Assembly (NCBI GenBank): GCA_946552115.1
Contig: CAMNRH010000011.1
Location: forward strand, 20,392 to 84,391
Origin: an uncultured Lachnospiraceae bacterium
GTDB taxonomy: Bacteria; Bacillota; Clostridia; Lachnospirales; Lachnospiraceae
Direction: 5' to 3'
Length of the DNA: 64,000 nt
A program made the position numbers and the translations under genes. Positions 26,340-36,136 of this stretch are shown here, piece by piece. The notes beneath the pieces are model-generated. The model worked only from the letters and a program-made list of their open reading frames with translations, ran no database searches and was not told the origin of the DNA. Position 1 is the stretch's first letter. Every line of letters begins with the position of its first letter.

Positions 26340-27245
26340 ATGAAAAAACACTTCTGTATTATCAGCGACGGTTCCTGTGATCTGCCGGACGATATGATAA
26401 AAGAAAAAGAAATTGACATTGTCCATTTTCTTGTCTCATTTGACGGAAGGCAATATAAAAAAGAGGGAATTGAACTCAATCTTAATGAATTTTACCAGCG
26501 CATGGTTGACGACCCAAAAACCTACCCTATGACAGCGGCTCCTTCCCCTCAGGATTTTTATACTCTTTTTGAGCGTCGGGCAAAAGAAGGCCTTAATATT
26601 CTTTGTATCTGTATCTCTGCAAAATTAAGCTCTTCTTTACAGTCTGCCCAAATTGCAAAAGAAATGTTAAAAGAAACATATCCCGGCGTCCGGGTAGAAA
26701 TCTTGAATTCTCTTTCCTGCACGCTGATGCAGGGCGCTTATGTATTAGAAGTATGCCGGATGAGAGATGCGGAATACACCCTCGATAAAACAGTGGAAAC
26801 CATGAACAAGCTAATCAAAACCGGACGGATTCTGTTCACGGTAGGCAGTCTGGATTACCTGTATCACGGCGGACGAATCGGAAAAGTAACCAGTGTCGCA
26901 GGAGCTCTTCTGAATGTAAAACCGTTAATTACTCTGGAGGACGGTGAAATTCATTCCTCAGGTATCAAACGGGGACGCAAAAACTCTCTCATCGGTGTCA
27001 TTCAGCTTTTAATCTCATATCTTGAAGAAGCTCGCTGCACGCCTGACGACTGTACAATTCTAATCGGTTATTGTCATAATAAAAATGAAGCCGGCAATTT
27101 CCGGGATATGACCATGCAGCGGCTGAAAGAACGATTCGGCACTCTTTCGCCTCTGCCTCTGTGCCGAATCGGCGCGACTATCGGCGTACACGCCGGACCA
27201 TACTCTATCGGATATGGAATAATACAAAGAAGTGACCGAATATAA
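26340..27245 (+). CDS. DegV family fatty-acid-binding protein
   Basis: A 301-residue DegV/FakB-fold protein. Signature segments: IISDGSCDLPDDMIKE (first strand and Ser loop), SPQDFYTLFERR, CICISAKLSSSLQSAQIA (second Ser pocket) and the late GPYSIGYG. DegV proteins bind fatty acids and some are FakB subunits that present them to the kinase FakA; no fakA is in the window. It opens a plus-strand run of nine closely spaced genes reaching 40,384. Confidence 0.9.
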   Translation: MKKHFCIISDGSCDLPDDMIKEKEIDIVHFLVSFDGRQYKKEGIELNLNEFYQRMVDDPKTYPMTAAPSPQDFYTLFERRAKEGLNILCICISAKLSSSLQSAQIAKEMLKETYPGVRVEILNSLSCTLMQGAYVLEVCRMRDAEYTLDKTVETMNKLIKTGRILFTVGSLDYLYHGGRIGKVTSVAGALLNVKPLITLEDGEIHSSGIKRGRKNSLIGVIQLLISYLEEARCTPDDCTILIGYCHNKNEAGNFRDMTMQRLKERFGTLSPLPLCRIGATIGVHAGPYSIGYGIIQRSDRI

Positions 27246-27270
27246 ATAAAAATCAATGGAGATTACAGCG

Positions 27271-28293
27271 ATGAGAAAAATAACACTGGGAAAAACCAAC
27301 ATTACCGTAAACAAAAATGGCTTCGGCGCCCTCCCCATTCAGCGAATCAGTACCAAAGATGCCGTATATCTGCTCCACAAAGCCTATGACCACGGAATCG
27401 ACTTTTATGATACGGCCAGATTCTATACTGACAGCGAAGAAAAATTGGGACTGGCATTTGAAGACCGGCGTGACAAAATCATTCTTGCTTCCAAAACTGC
27501 CGCTCAGAACACCGTGGATTTCTGGAGCAATCTCGAAACTACACTGCATAATTTAAAAACAGACTATCTGGACATCTATCAGTTCCACAATATTCCGTTC
27601 TGTCCGAAGCCGGGCGACGGAACCGGCCTTTACGAGGCCATGCTCAAAGCAAAAACACAGGGAAAGATACGCCATATTGCGATTACAAACCACAGACTTT
27701 CAGTTGTTCATGATGCCATTGACAGCGGACTGTACGATACATTACAATTTCCTTTCAGCTATCTCTCCTCCGGACAGGAGCTTGAATTAGTAAAAAAATG
27801 CGCCGCGTCCAATATGGGCTTTATCGCCATGAAAGCCCTCGCCGGCGGATTAATCAACAATTCTGCCGCAGCCTATGCGTACATGCTGCAGTTTGAGAAT
27901 GTTCTTCCTATCTGGGGAATTCAAAGAGAAAAAGAACTGGACGAATTTCTTTCCTATCAGGAAAACGAGCCTGTCCTGAACGGAAAATTGGATTCCGCTA
28001 TCCGCCATGACTTAAAAGAACTGCAGGGCGACTTCTGTCGCGGCTGCGGATACTGCATGCCATGTCCGGCAGGCATTGAAATCAATAACTGTGCAAGGAT
28101 GTCTCTTTTGATTCGAAGATCTCCCTCCGCCGCGCATCTGACCGAGGAAGCTCAGGCAAAAATGAAGAAAATAGAGGACTGTCTGCACTGCGGAAAATGT
28201 AAAACAAAATGCCCGTATGGTCTGGATACCCCGGCACTTCTTAAGAGAAACTACAAAGACTACAAAGAAATACTTGCCGGAAAGAAATTATGA
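27271..28293 (+). CDS. Aldo/keto reductase with C-terminal 4Fe-4S ferredoxin domain
   Basis: A 340-residue (beta/alpha)8 reductase of the COG1453 type. The Asp/Tyr catalytic region GIDFYDTARFYTDSEEKLG and the His segment DIYQFHNI are visible. A C-terminal domain carries two Cys clusters, CRGCGYCMPCPAGIEINNC and CLHCGKCKTKCPYG, expected to bind two 4Fe-4S clusters. Substrate unknown. I chose ATG 27271 because GGAG precedes it and MRKITLGKTNITV matches the family start. It overlaps the next gene by 4 bases (ATGA). Confidence 0.9.
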   Translation: MRKITLGKTNITVNKNGFGALPIQRISTKDAVYLLHKAYDHGIDFYDTARFYTDSEEKLGLAFEDRRDKIILASKTAAQNTVDFWSNLETTLHNLKTDYLDIYQFHNIPFCPKPGDGTGLYEAMLKAKTQGKIRHIAITNHRLSVVHDAIDSGLYDTLQFPFSYLSSGQELELVKKCAASNMGFIAMKALAGGLINNSAAAYAYMLQFENVLPIWGIQREKELDEFLSYQENEPVLNGKLDSAIRHDLKELQGDFCRGCGYCMPCPAGIEINNCARMSLLIRRSPSAAHLTEEAQAKMKKIEDCLHCGKCKTKCPYGLDTPALLKRNYKDYKEILAGKKL

Positions 28294-28937
28294 AAAAAAT
28301 TGAGATATGCGATGAATTCATATACATATCAGGGGCAATTCTCCTGTCTCTGGCGACGGCGATGCTTTCGGCGGCTGATTTTGGGCTCTCCGTCATTGTA
28401 TCGCCCGCATATCTTATCAGCCTGCGCATTCCTTTTCTCACCTTTGGACAGGCCGAATACATTATTCAGGGGATACTGTTCCTCCTGTACTGCATTATTA
28501 TGCGGCAGGTAAAAATTTTATATTTCGGAGCGTTCCTGTCCGGTGTTATCTATGGTTTCTTTCTGGATACATGGAGATTCCTGATTCCTCACTTTAATCC
28601 GGAGATATATCCTCCGGGAACACTGACAATGCCGACGCGTACTTTTTATTTTATTATTGGATTTTTCATTAATATATTAGGAGCAACTCTGTATTTCAAA
28701 AATCGATTTTATCCACAGGTATACGAATTTTTTATAAAGGGAATCAGCGAAAAATATCATATAGACATATCAAAATTTAAACTGAGATTTGATTTATCAT
28801 TTCTCTTACTCACGTTATTCCTTTCCCTTTTACTTTTTCATAAACTGATGGGAATCGGAGCAGGAACACTGATTATGGCATGCTGCAACGGTCCGTTAAT
28901 CGGCATATGCGGCAAAGGGTTCGACAAATTTTTTTAA
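28290..28937 (+). CDS. YczE/YitT-like integral membrane protein
   Basis: A 215-residue protein with about five membrane helices (about 12-33, 37-70, 72-95, 118-140, 168-205) and the YczE-type segments LGLSVIVSPAY and GIGAGTLIMACCNGPLIG. Function of this family is unknown; some members sit beside transcription regulators or transporters. Start codon overlaps the reductase stop. The lectin-like gene begins 17 bases after its stop, so the accessory cluster may be transcribed from the degV promoter. Confidence 0.85.
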   Translation: MKKIEICDEFIYISGAILLSLATAMLSAADFGLSVIVSPAYLISLRIPFLTFGQAEYIIQGILFLLYCIIMRQVKILYFGAFLSGVIYGFFLDTWRFLIPHFNPEIYPPGTLTMPTRTFYFIIGFFINILGATLYFKNRFYPQVYEFFIKGISEKYHIDISKFKLRFDLSFLLLTLFLSLLLFHKLMGIGAGTLIMACCNGPLIGICGKGFDKFF

Positions 28938-28954
28938 AACGAAAGGATTTTTTC

Positions 28955-29344
28955 ATGAGAAGCGAAAGTTTAGCAAAAAGCAAAGTAATCATTACGGCAA
29001 GAGATAAGTGGCAGAAAACAGGAATGCGGGCAACCCCTTTAGAAACCATCGCCGTTAAGCGATTATCAGGAAGCTGGTGTATTAATCCGGATCTGGGAAC
29101 CTGTGATGCAGACGGAACCGGCATGATAGCCAAAGAAGGATACGCCCTTAAAGGAGCGCGGGAAGGCCAGCTTCTGGGAAGGATTGGAAGCCATGTCTTT
29201 GCACTTGGAAACCAGGGAGAAACAAAAGCAGGATTGGAAGGCGAACTGGAGCTGTGCGCCAATGATGATGTGAATGGAAAATACGGCGCAGGTTACACGG
29301 ATAATTACGGTGAGATTGAATTTGAGCTATCTTTGCGGAGGTAA
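28955..29344 (+). CDS. LecA (PA-IL)-like galactose-binding lectin domain protein
   Basis: A 129-residue single-domain protein. It resembles the PA-IL/LecA lectin fold: ARDKWQKTGMRATPLETIAVKRLSGSWCINP at the front, EGQLLGRIGSHVFALGNQG in the middle (compare GALVMKIG in LecA) and ELELCANDDVNGKYGAGYTDNYGEIEFEL at the end, where the Asn/Asp cluster occupies the LecA calcium site. Sugar binding is inferred from the family; LecA itself binds galactose through calcium. No signal peptide. Start at ATG 28955 follows GAAAGGA; a longer frame begins inside the previous gene and is rejected. It is the first gene of the DUF6603 cluster, with the next gene 2 bases on. Confidence 0.72.
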   Translation: MRSESLAKSKVIITARDKWQKTGMRATPLETIAVKRLSGSWCINPDLGTCDADGTGMIAKEGYALKGAREGQLLGRIGSHVFALGNQGETKAGLEGELELCANDDVNGKYGAGYTDNYGEIEFELSLRR

Positions 29345-29346
29345 CA

Positions 29347-30657
29347 ATGAAGCTCCATTATATTACGATTCAGCCGGCTGTTAAAGAAATGCGTAAAGAA
29401 CTCCGGGCTATGGAAGAATCCTTTTTGGAAAACAGTCTTTGCCAGCCCCTTGCAGAATATGAAAGGCAACTGTATACATATATGAAATCCGGAAACTGGG
29501 ATAAAGCATTTATGCTTTACAATGAATTTACAGATCCCTCAAAACAATGGAATCCTGCGGTTTTGCCATGGGCCGGGCGCCTGAAGTCCCTAATTGACAG
29601 AGAGATAAGCAAGTTGGAAATAATAAATCCGCAAACCATAGTAAAGACTGTATACAAAAGCATCAAGGAAATACGGCAGGAATACTGGCTTGCATGGCTG
29701 GAAGATTTCTTTTGTGAAAAAATAGAATGGGCGCTCCGGAATTGTATGCAGCGGCCGGCAGATGGAAAAGAACACCTCTACTGCGTAGCTTTGCCGGAAT
29801 TTTGTTTTGCCGATTCGGGAAATGCCGTTTTGAAAAAATATGGAGCATGGAGCGGAAACAGAGCATTTTACAAGCCTGTTGTCACAAAGCTTCTGCACGG
29901 AACTCTTCCCAGGGATGTTCCAAGAACAAGCTCCGGCATGAAGACATTAAAGATGTTGACAAATCAAAGCGGCGGCTATGCTTTCATGCAGGTAATTCTA
30001 TTTGCCGGAACAATTATAGGAAGGAATAAAGAACAGCAGGACGACGGCAAATCTCCCTATTATAATATGGCTCCTGTATTTACCAGAGGGCGCTGCATCG
30101 GAGTGTGGGAGAAACAGGAGATATCCGATATTGACGGAAAGAGCAGGCTGGTGAAACACCGTCATGTGATGTGGTCTGAGCTGCGGGCGCAGGGCATAGA
30201 AGCGTATACAGCCTCTGTCTTCTCCAGACAGGAATTGCAGGCCATGGGCCTGCAGGAATTAAATCCCATTTTTGAAATCCAGGTCTTTCAGAGAAGACTG
30301 CCGCTGCGTTTTGCTCTGTGTATTTGCAGGGATTATATTGAACCGCGGATTATCGGCTGCCGGCCTGCAGAAGTTTATGTCCTGATTTCTTACGGCATGC
30401 ATATAGAGAATCATATTCAAGAGGTTGGAAATGCTGTGGAAGCATTTTTATACTGTGACGGTATGTATAAAGGACATGCGGGCATTCATCTGGGAGATCC
30501 GGTTTTTTGGTCCGGAAAGCCGGAAAGAGACTGTACATGGTGGAACATTGATCAAAACGCTTTGTCGAACAACAGTTATAGGAATAACTATGTAAGACCT
30601 GGAATTTATATTGAGCCGAATGTGTTGGAATTCGAGCCCAAACGGTTACAATTGTGA
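29347..30657 (+). CDS. Divergent nitrilase (carbon-nitrogen hydrolase) superfamily protein
   Basis: A 436-residue protein without a firm family name. Its C-terminal 300 residues show the ordered nitrilase triad pattern: Glu151 in CVALPEFCF, Lys256 in PYYNMAPVFTRGRCIGVWEKQE and Cys327 in LCICRDY, with LFAGTIIG (217-224) and a G-IENHIQEVGNAVEAFLYCDG stretch after the Cys, as in amidases of this fold. The first 135 residues are helical and unique. Substrate unknown. GGAGG lies 5 bases upstream of ATG 29347. It is encoded between the lectin and DUF6603 genes. If the triad call is wrong, it should be read as a conserved unknown of this cluster. Confidence 0.6.
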   Translation: MKLHYITIQPAVKEMRKELRAMEESFLENSLCQPLAEYERQLYTYMKSGNWDKAFMLYNEFTDPSKQWNPAVLPWAGRLKSLIDREISKLEIINPQTIVKTVYKSIKEIRQEYWLAWLEDFFCEKIEWALRNCMQRPADGKEHLYCVALPEFCFADSGNAVLKKYGAWSGNRAFYKPVVTKLLHGTLPRDVPRTSSGMKTLKMLTNQSGGYAFMQVILFAGTIIGRNKEQQDDGKSPYYNMAPVFTRGRCIGVWEKQEISDIDGKSRLVKHRHVMWSELRAQGIEAYTASVFSRQELQAMGLQELNPIFEIQVFQRRLPLRFALCICRDYIEPRIIGCRPAEVYVLISYGMHIENHIQEVGNAVEAFLYCDGMYKGHAGIHLGDPVFWSGKPERDCTWWNIDQNALSNNSYRNNYVRPGIYIEPNVLEFEPKRLQL

Positions 30658-30676
30658 GCGAAAACAGGAGGGTTAC

Positions 30677-33600
30677 ATGAATCAGGAAAAAGAAATTCGC
30701 CTGACACAGACAGATCCGGCAATTCCCGGCTGGTTTGCGGCATTGATGCAGACAAACGGATGGAAGTATTTGACGCTGGTGCTGGAAAAGGAGAAGATTA
30801 CATTCCGTGAATCCATTGATTTCATTGAATCCATGTATTTAGGAGAAACGGATGAGAAAACAGCTACAGTTCTTCTGTGTACAATACTATCCGATGATAC
30901 TGCCATTGCAGATTTGTTAAAGGCTGACGGCGTTTCCGTCTGGAACATTCCGGAGTGTTTTAGCTTTTTAAACAATCCCATAAAAGGGCTGGACGTCTGT
31001 TTTGGATTGGTGATACCGCTGGATGCCGGAGGATACTACGGAGAACAGTTTGTCATTCGTTATAATGATGTTTTGGAACTCATCCCGGGATTCCTGAGTC
31101 TGGATAAGGTCTGCCTTAAAATTCTGAAACAGGGCGCATCCGCTGTGATTTCCCTGACGGGTATGTTTCAAACAGACAATGCTATGTGCTTTTCCGTCTG
31201 TCTGGATATTACATCAGAACAAATCACCGGGAGACTGGGAACACCAACCGGAAAATTTCCTTCGATGATGGAGTTTCTGACGTGGATAGGCAAACAGACA
31301 GGCGGAGTACAGCAGGAGATATTCGGATGGCTGCAGGATAGTGAAAAAATCTTAAAGGCGGTTCTTTCAAATGCCTCCCTGACAATCGGATTAGAAACTC
31401 GTTCAATAGAGGATTATATACTGGAATTCTGTGTAACTTTGTGGGGAATGGAATTTGCACTTACTTTTTATGGAGCGGCTCAAATCCTTCAAGGCTCTCT
31501 GTGGGAGAGAAAAAAATTTTTATTAAAAGATTTATGGGGAAAACTCGCCGCGGACACACCGCTTCCAAAGGAGCTTGAGGAGATGGAGCTGTCAGACTGT
31601 TTCCTGGAAATTAATCTGGCAGAAAAAGCGTGCAAACTCCACTGCTGTGTGGAAAAAGTTTGTACAGTGGCCGGCTTTGCATTAGAAGAGATAACATTAT
31701 CACTTCTAATCGGGGAAAAAAAACAGATTGACGTATCCGGACAGATGACAATTCAAAACATTTGGAACTGTTCTATGGAGCTTTGTTTTACAGACAAAGA
31801 TGCCTGCCAGATTAACGGCAGATTAAGTCTGTCAGATACATTGAATCTGGACGGGATTCCTTTGTTATCTTATATCTTTCCGAATCGGGCAGATTATCAG
31901 GCGGGAGGCATTGGTTTTCATTACGAAAACGGCAGGCTTACCGGGGCAGACGTTTCATTTTCCTACAGACAGCCTAAGAAAGAACAGCAGGAACTGACGC
32001 CTCAATATCATCTGGAGCAGTCCGGGAACGGTACTTTTCAGATGATAGAAGAACAAAGCGTTCCGGAATGCGGCGCCCTGCGTGCGGAAGACGGCATTCG
32101 CTGGAAAGAAATCAGAAAAAAAGCCGGACCAGTGGTAATTGAGCGGATTGGAACAGCTTTTGATGACTGGATATTATGGACAGCCCTGGAAGCCGGAATG
32201 GAAATGGGGCCTGTGAGAGTGGACGTGACAGGGATGATGGTCGGCTATGACTTACAGGGACAAAAACTTCTCGCAAAGCTGTCCGGCCTCGGAGTTTCCT
32301 GTAAAACTTCTGTTTTTTCTCTCGCAGGAACCATGATGAAAGATACGACGCTCCCGGAAGACGTAAAGGAGTCTTACAGCGGCAGCCTGACGGTCAAAAT
32401 GGGGAGATGGAAGCTGGCCGCCGAAGGTTCTTATGCCGTTATGAAAAACGGTACAGACAGTCTGTTCATTTTCTTAAACTGCAGCATGATTCTGGCCGTA
32501 ATGCCGGCAATTCAGATTACGGCAATCATGGGCGGAATTGGAATGAACAGAAAACTGCGAATTCCAAAAGCCCAGGAAGTAGAAAATTTCCCGCTGTTAT
32601 CGGCAGATATGGAAGAGGGGCAGGTACAGAAAGCCCTGAATCAGTGGATTGTACCGGCGAAAGGAGAATACTGGGCGGCGGCAGGAATTCATTTTACGGC
32701 CTGCGGTCTGGTAAAGGGTAAGATTCTGCTATCCCTTCTTTTTGGACAGGAATTTCAGGCCGCACTGCTGGGAAGCGCCGAGGTGACGCTGCCAAAGGGA
32801 ACACCTGAGGAAAAAGCATACGCGCGCATTATTATCTTTTTGTCAGCGCTGCTCCGTCCGGAACAGGGAAGCTTTTGTGCGGAGGCTTCTTTGGGAGAAA
32901 ATTCTTTTTTGCTGGATCATAACTGCCATGTATTTGGACAGGCGGCATGCTCCGTCTGGTTTGGACATCATGCAAATGCGGGAGATTTTGTCCTGACTTT
33001 GGGAGGTTATCATCCATCCTATAGACCTCCTGCTCATTATCCGAAAGTAAATTCTGTCGGATTTTCCTGGCAGGTCGATAAGCATCTGAGCGCAAAAGGC
33101 TCTGTCTATCTGGCTTTGACCCCGGCCTGCGTAATGGCAGGAGGAAATCTGGAATTTTTGTTTACGTCGGGGAATCTAAAGGCCTGGTTTAAAGCTTATC
33201 TCCATCTTCTGCTGAACTGGCATCCTTTCTTTTTTGAAGGGCAAATCGGGGTTCAGCTTGGCATTTCCTATCGGCTGAATCTCTTATTTTGTCATAAAAC
33301 CATTAAGATAACGCTGGGCGGAGAATTATCTGTCTGGGGACCGCCTCTGGGTGGAAAATTGAAAATACACCTTTCGTTTCTTCAATTTACGATTTCATTT
33401 GGGAAGAAACAGGAAGCAGGAAAGCGGGCTCTTAGCTGGAGGGAAATGAGAGAAACACTGCTTCCGGGAGAAAGCTTACATTCTATGGAAGCTTTGGACG
33501 GAATCAGAAACCAAAAAGACGAAAAGGAGCCCTGGCTCTGCGCGGGCGGAACCTTAAAGCTGCGCTGCCGAACCGCCGTTCCGGCAGGAACAATTCAAAT

Positions 33601-34126
33601 CCGTCCTATGCAGTCTGAACAGATTCAGTCAAGCTTTAAGATTTCCGTAGTTTCGCCAGACCAGAAAACCGGGACACTGGAACAATTCGGATTGGAAGCG
33701 GAAGAGGAAACTGCTTCCCTGCCCGCTGCCTTATGGGGGAAACCCGAAAAGAACCTTACAGCCTCTGGAGAGAGATTGGTAAAAGGATGTACCGGATATC
33801 TAATTCGAACGAAAAAAGCAGAATTTTCGGGAGAAATTCAGATTCCCGATTTCAGGGAAGCGCTAATACAATGTCTAACCCTGCCAAATCCGCTCACAGC
33901 AGCGGCCCTTAAAGAAGATACGGAAATCTATGGGGATGAGACGACGGATACCATAGAACAGTTAAAAACAATCGACGGCAAAGAAGCTGTAGAAAAACGC
34001 GGCAAGATCGCACAATCCCTGTATCCGTATTATAACGGAGCCGGCGGAAACTTTACTCAGACGCAGAAAAACAGGGAGCATTTATATATGGACTGTCCAA
34101 GATACAGGAAGCAGGTGGGAGATTAG
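30677..34126 (+). CDS. DUF6603-domain large protein
   Basis: An 1149-residue protein of unknown function. The C-terminal half matches my memory of the DUF6603 family: LTLGGYHPSYRPPAHYPKV at about 775-793, then GFSWQVDKHLSAKGSVYLALTPACVMAGG, FKAYLHLLLNWHPFFFEG and ELSVWGPPLGGKLKIHL to about 908. The pattern is beta-rich with alternating hydrophobic residues. The N-terminal part repeats amphipathic beta segments (for example CLDITSEQITGRLG). No signal peptide or membrane anchor is seen. Start ATG 30677 is preceded by AGGAGG. The next gene begins on the base after its stop. Possible roles (structural shell, adhesin, sheath) are speculation. Confidence 0.75.
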   Translation: MNQEKEIRLTQTDPAIPGWFAALMQTNGWKYLTLVLEKEKITFRESIDFIESMYLGETDEKTATVLLCTILSDDTAIADLLKADGVSVWNIPECFSFLNNPIKGLDVCFGLVIPLDAGGYYGEQFVIRYNDVLELIPGFLSLDKVCLKILKQGASAVISLTGMFQTDNAMCFSVCLDITSEQITGRLGTPTGKFPSMMEFLTWIGKQTGGVQQEIFGWLQDSEKILKAVLSNASLTIGLETRSIEDYILEFCVTLWGMEFALTFYGAAQILQGSLWERKKFLLKDLWGKLAADTPLPKELEEMELSDCFLEINLAEKACKLHCCVEKVCTVAGFALEEITLSLLIGEKKQIDVSGQMTIQNIWNCSMELCFTDKDACQINGRLSLSDTLNLDGIPLLSYIFPNRADYQAGGIGFHYENGRLTGADVSFSYRQPKKEQQELTPQYHLEQSGNGTFQMIEEQSVPECGALRAEDGIRWKEIRKKAGPVVIERIGTAFDDWILWTALEAGMEMGPVRVDVTGMMVGYDLQGQKLLAKLSGLGVSCKTSVFSLAGTMMKDTTLPEDVKESYSGSLTVKMGRWKLAAEGSYAVMKNGTDSLFIFLNCSMILAVMPAIQITAIMGGIGMNRKLRIPKAQEVENFPLLSADMEEGQVQKALNQWIVPAKGEYWAAAGIHFTACGLVKGKILLSLLFGQEFQAALLGSAEVTLPKGTPEEKAYARIIIFLSALLRPEQGSFCAEASLGENSFLLDHNCHVFGQAACSVWFGHHANAGDFVLTLGGYHPSYRPPAHYPKVNSVGFSWQVDKHLSAKGSVYLALTPACVMAGGNLEFLFTSGNLKAWFKAYLHLLLNWHPFFFEGQIGVQLGISYRLNLLFCHKTIKITLGGELSVWGPPLGGKLKIHLSFLQFTISFGKKQEAGKRALSWREMRETLLPGESLHSMEALDGIRNQKDEKEPWLCAGGTLKLRCRTAVPAGTIQIRPMQSEQIQSSFKISVVSPDQKTGTLEQFGLEAEEETASLPAALWGKPEKNLTASGERLVKGCTGYLIRTKKAEFSGEIQIPDFREALIQCLTLPNPLTAAALKEDTEIYGDETTDTIEQLKTIDGKEAVEKRGKIAQSLYPYYNGAGGNFTQTQKNREHLYMDCPRYRKQVGD

Positions 34127-36136
34127 ATGGCAGATAAAGAAAATATGAGTCTGTATGACGAAGTAAGCGGGGGACTGGAAGCCGGAATCTGGACATTAGA
34201 GACCTCTCAGGAGCTTCAGAAAGACGGGAAATTAATGCAGACGGACGGAATTTCGGCCATACAAAAGATTCAGGTAGAAAATTCCGTTTTTACATTCAAA
34301 AAAGAAAACGTTGTGCAGAGACTTCCGCTTCCCGGAAGTCAGGGAATGTACACGGAAATGATTCCTCATTTGGTAATAAAGGGCTGTATTTATGTAAAAC
34401 AATCCGGTCACTTTTTACTGCTGCTGAAAAAAGAGGAGATACAGGGGAGCACAATCCGAACCGGCGAAGAGTATAATCAGGAGAGCATCTATATCCGTAA
34501 TTCCTTTCAGGAAATATCAAGGGAAGCTCTGAAAAATACGTATTCCTGTATCAGGTTAAAATCGGATCTGTTAGAACAGCTTTTACCTGCGGAAAGCGAA
34601 TTCCCTTATTTTTATCATTACCGTCAGGTCTATATCGGCAATAAGCCGGAAATGGATTTGGACGGAATGTTCACCGTATTTTTATCCAATCGGCTTCCGG
34701 AATATACGGAGGGGCAGGGAAGCATTTATGAAGCTCACCTGACATCGCTTGCCGGCCTGAGGAACGCGCTGAAAGAGGGAAAAGCAAGGGGAAAAAATAT
34801 TGCAGAAATCCTCTCTTTGGATTCATGGGAATTTACCGTGAGTGGGAAAAGCCCCGAAAGCTTTCAACGAATTTGCGCAAAAATGAAAAAAAATGCTCTG
34901 TCGGAATGGCTTTACAGGCTGGAAGATATTGGAGCGGCAAGCAAAAGGCTGCAGCATGGATTCGTACCGATGGAGTATCAGACAAGATTAGGCGATCGGG
35001 GGATTTGTTGGAACCGTTCTCCATTCCTCCCGTGTTATACGGAAAAAATGAAAAAGACCTCTTTCTATCAGACCGCAGATGGGGCGCTTTGCTATGACGG
35101 CGGAGACAGTATGTTTGACGTAACATACGCCGCGGCTTTCGAGGCCGGCAGAATGGCGGCGGTTCGGGATGAGGCATATATCGCGGCACTTTTTTCTTTC
35201 AGGCGCAGGCTGCAGAAAGCTGTAGACAGCAGGTATATGGACCAGATATGGAGAGCAGGCAGCTCCGTTACCGACAGCTTAAAAAGCTTATTGGAAAAAG
35301 TGGACTGGAATGCATTAGGCGAAGCGCTGTCCTGCACGGAGCTTGAGACGGAATTAAGGGTGGGCTCTCCGGAAAGCCCCATAGAAGACAAGGAACAGTT
35401 AGAGCAGTTTATCAAAGAAAAGGCGGCAAAAATCTCAGAGGAGCTGGAGGAATTCATTGAACCAGTGACCGGCTGGCTGGCAAAATTGCTGCTGCTCTAT
35501 CCGATTCCATTGGAAAACCTGATTCCTCATGAAATGCTGATTCCCAGGGAAAGCGTCCGCTTTTTTTATTTGGATTCAAATTGGCAGCAGGCGCTTCTGG
35601 AGGGAGCTTTGAGCCTGGGATTATATTCCCGCAGGCAATCTCTCTTTAATCAGGTGATGCGAAAGATATTAGAAGAAGGGACTAAAAGGGCAATGTATCA
35701 TTACAGGGCGAGCCTCTATCAAATGGCTCCTCCTGTCGAAAACGACGCCCCCTGGACGGGCTTCCTTTTACATGCTGACGCAGCGGCTTTCTGGCCGACG
35801 CTGTCAGTGGACGCGTGGGATAAAGAAGGCCGGAAACTGGCCATATTGAGAATGCAGCATGTCAGTCCCGGTATACTGCTTACAATTTTTGACGGAATAG
35901 CAGATAAATTAATTATTAATGAACCGGAGGAATGTCTGAGTCTGAAATTAGAGCGAAAAAAGTATGGATTTTTCAGAAAACAAAATACCGTGCTGCATCT
36001 AAATCCTAATGGAGACGACGGTCTGATTGAAGCATTAAGAAAAGAATATCATCAGTCAATAGATTCTGCGCTTTTTGCAAAGCATTTTATGACGATGGGG
36101 CAGAGAACTGTTTTTTGCAGGGAGGAAGAAGTGTGA
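34127..36136 (+). CDS. Conserved protein of the DUF6603 cluster, 669 residues
   Basis: No function recognised. The start is on the base after the previous stop. Visible features: an N-terminal beta-rich region to about residue 180, a helical region (about 190-290), the segment RGICWNRSPFLPCY followed by GALCYDGGDSMFDVTYAAAFEAGRMAAVRDEAYIAALFSFRRRL (about 290-365), which I believe is the conserved core of similar proteins beside DUF6603 genes, and an acidic helix at about 415-455. The C-terminal 170 residues include WTGFLLHADAAAFWPTLSVDAWD. No membrane segment. Its end overlaps the next gene by 4 bases (GTGA), indicating translational coupling. Confidence 0.85.
   Translation: MADKENMSLYDEVSGGLEAGIWTLETSQELQKDGKLMQTDGISAIQKIQVENSVFTFKKENVVQRLPLPGSQGMYTEMIPHLVIKGCIYVKQSGHFLLLLKKEEIQGSTIRTGEEYNQESIYIRNSFQEISREALKNTYSCIRLKSDLLEQLLPAESEFPYFYHYRQVYIGNKPEMDLDGMFTVFLSNRLPEYTEGQGSIYEAHLTSLAGLRNALKEGKARGKNIAEILSLDSWEFTVSGKSPESFQRICAKMKKNALSEWLYRLEDIGAASKRLQHGFVPMEYQTRLGDRGICWNRSPFLPCYTEKMKKTSFYQTADGALCYDGGDSMFDVTYAAAFEAGRMAAVRDEAYIAALFSFRRRLQKAVDSRYMDQIWRAGSSVTDSLKSLLEKVDWNALGEALSCTELETELRVGSPESPIEDKEQLEQFIKEKAAKISEELEEFIEPVTGWLAKLLLLYPIPLENLIPHEMLIPRESVRFFYLDSNWQQALLEGALSLGLYSRRQSLFNQVMRKILEEGTKRAMYHYRASLYQMAPPVENDAPWTGFLLHADAAAFWPTLSVDAWDKEGRKLAILRMQHVSPGILLTIFDGIADKLIINEPEECLSLKLERKKYGFFRKQNTVLHLNPNGDDGLIEALRKEYHQSIDSALFAKHFMTMGQRTVFCREEEV

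Noticed and set aside
28880..28954. An upstream start for the lectin gene
   Set aside because: It would overlap the end of yczE by 58 bases and the added residues do not fit; ATG 28955 has its own ribosome-binding site.
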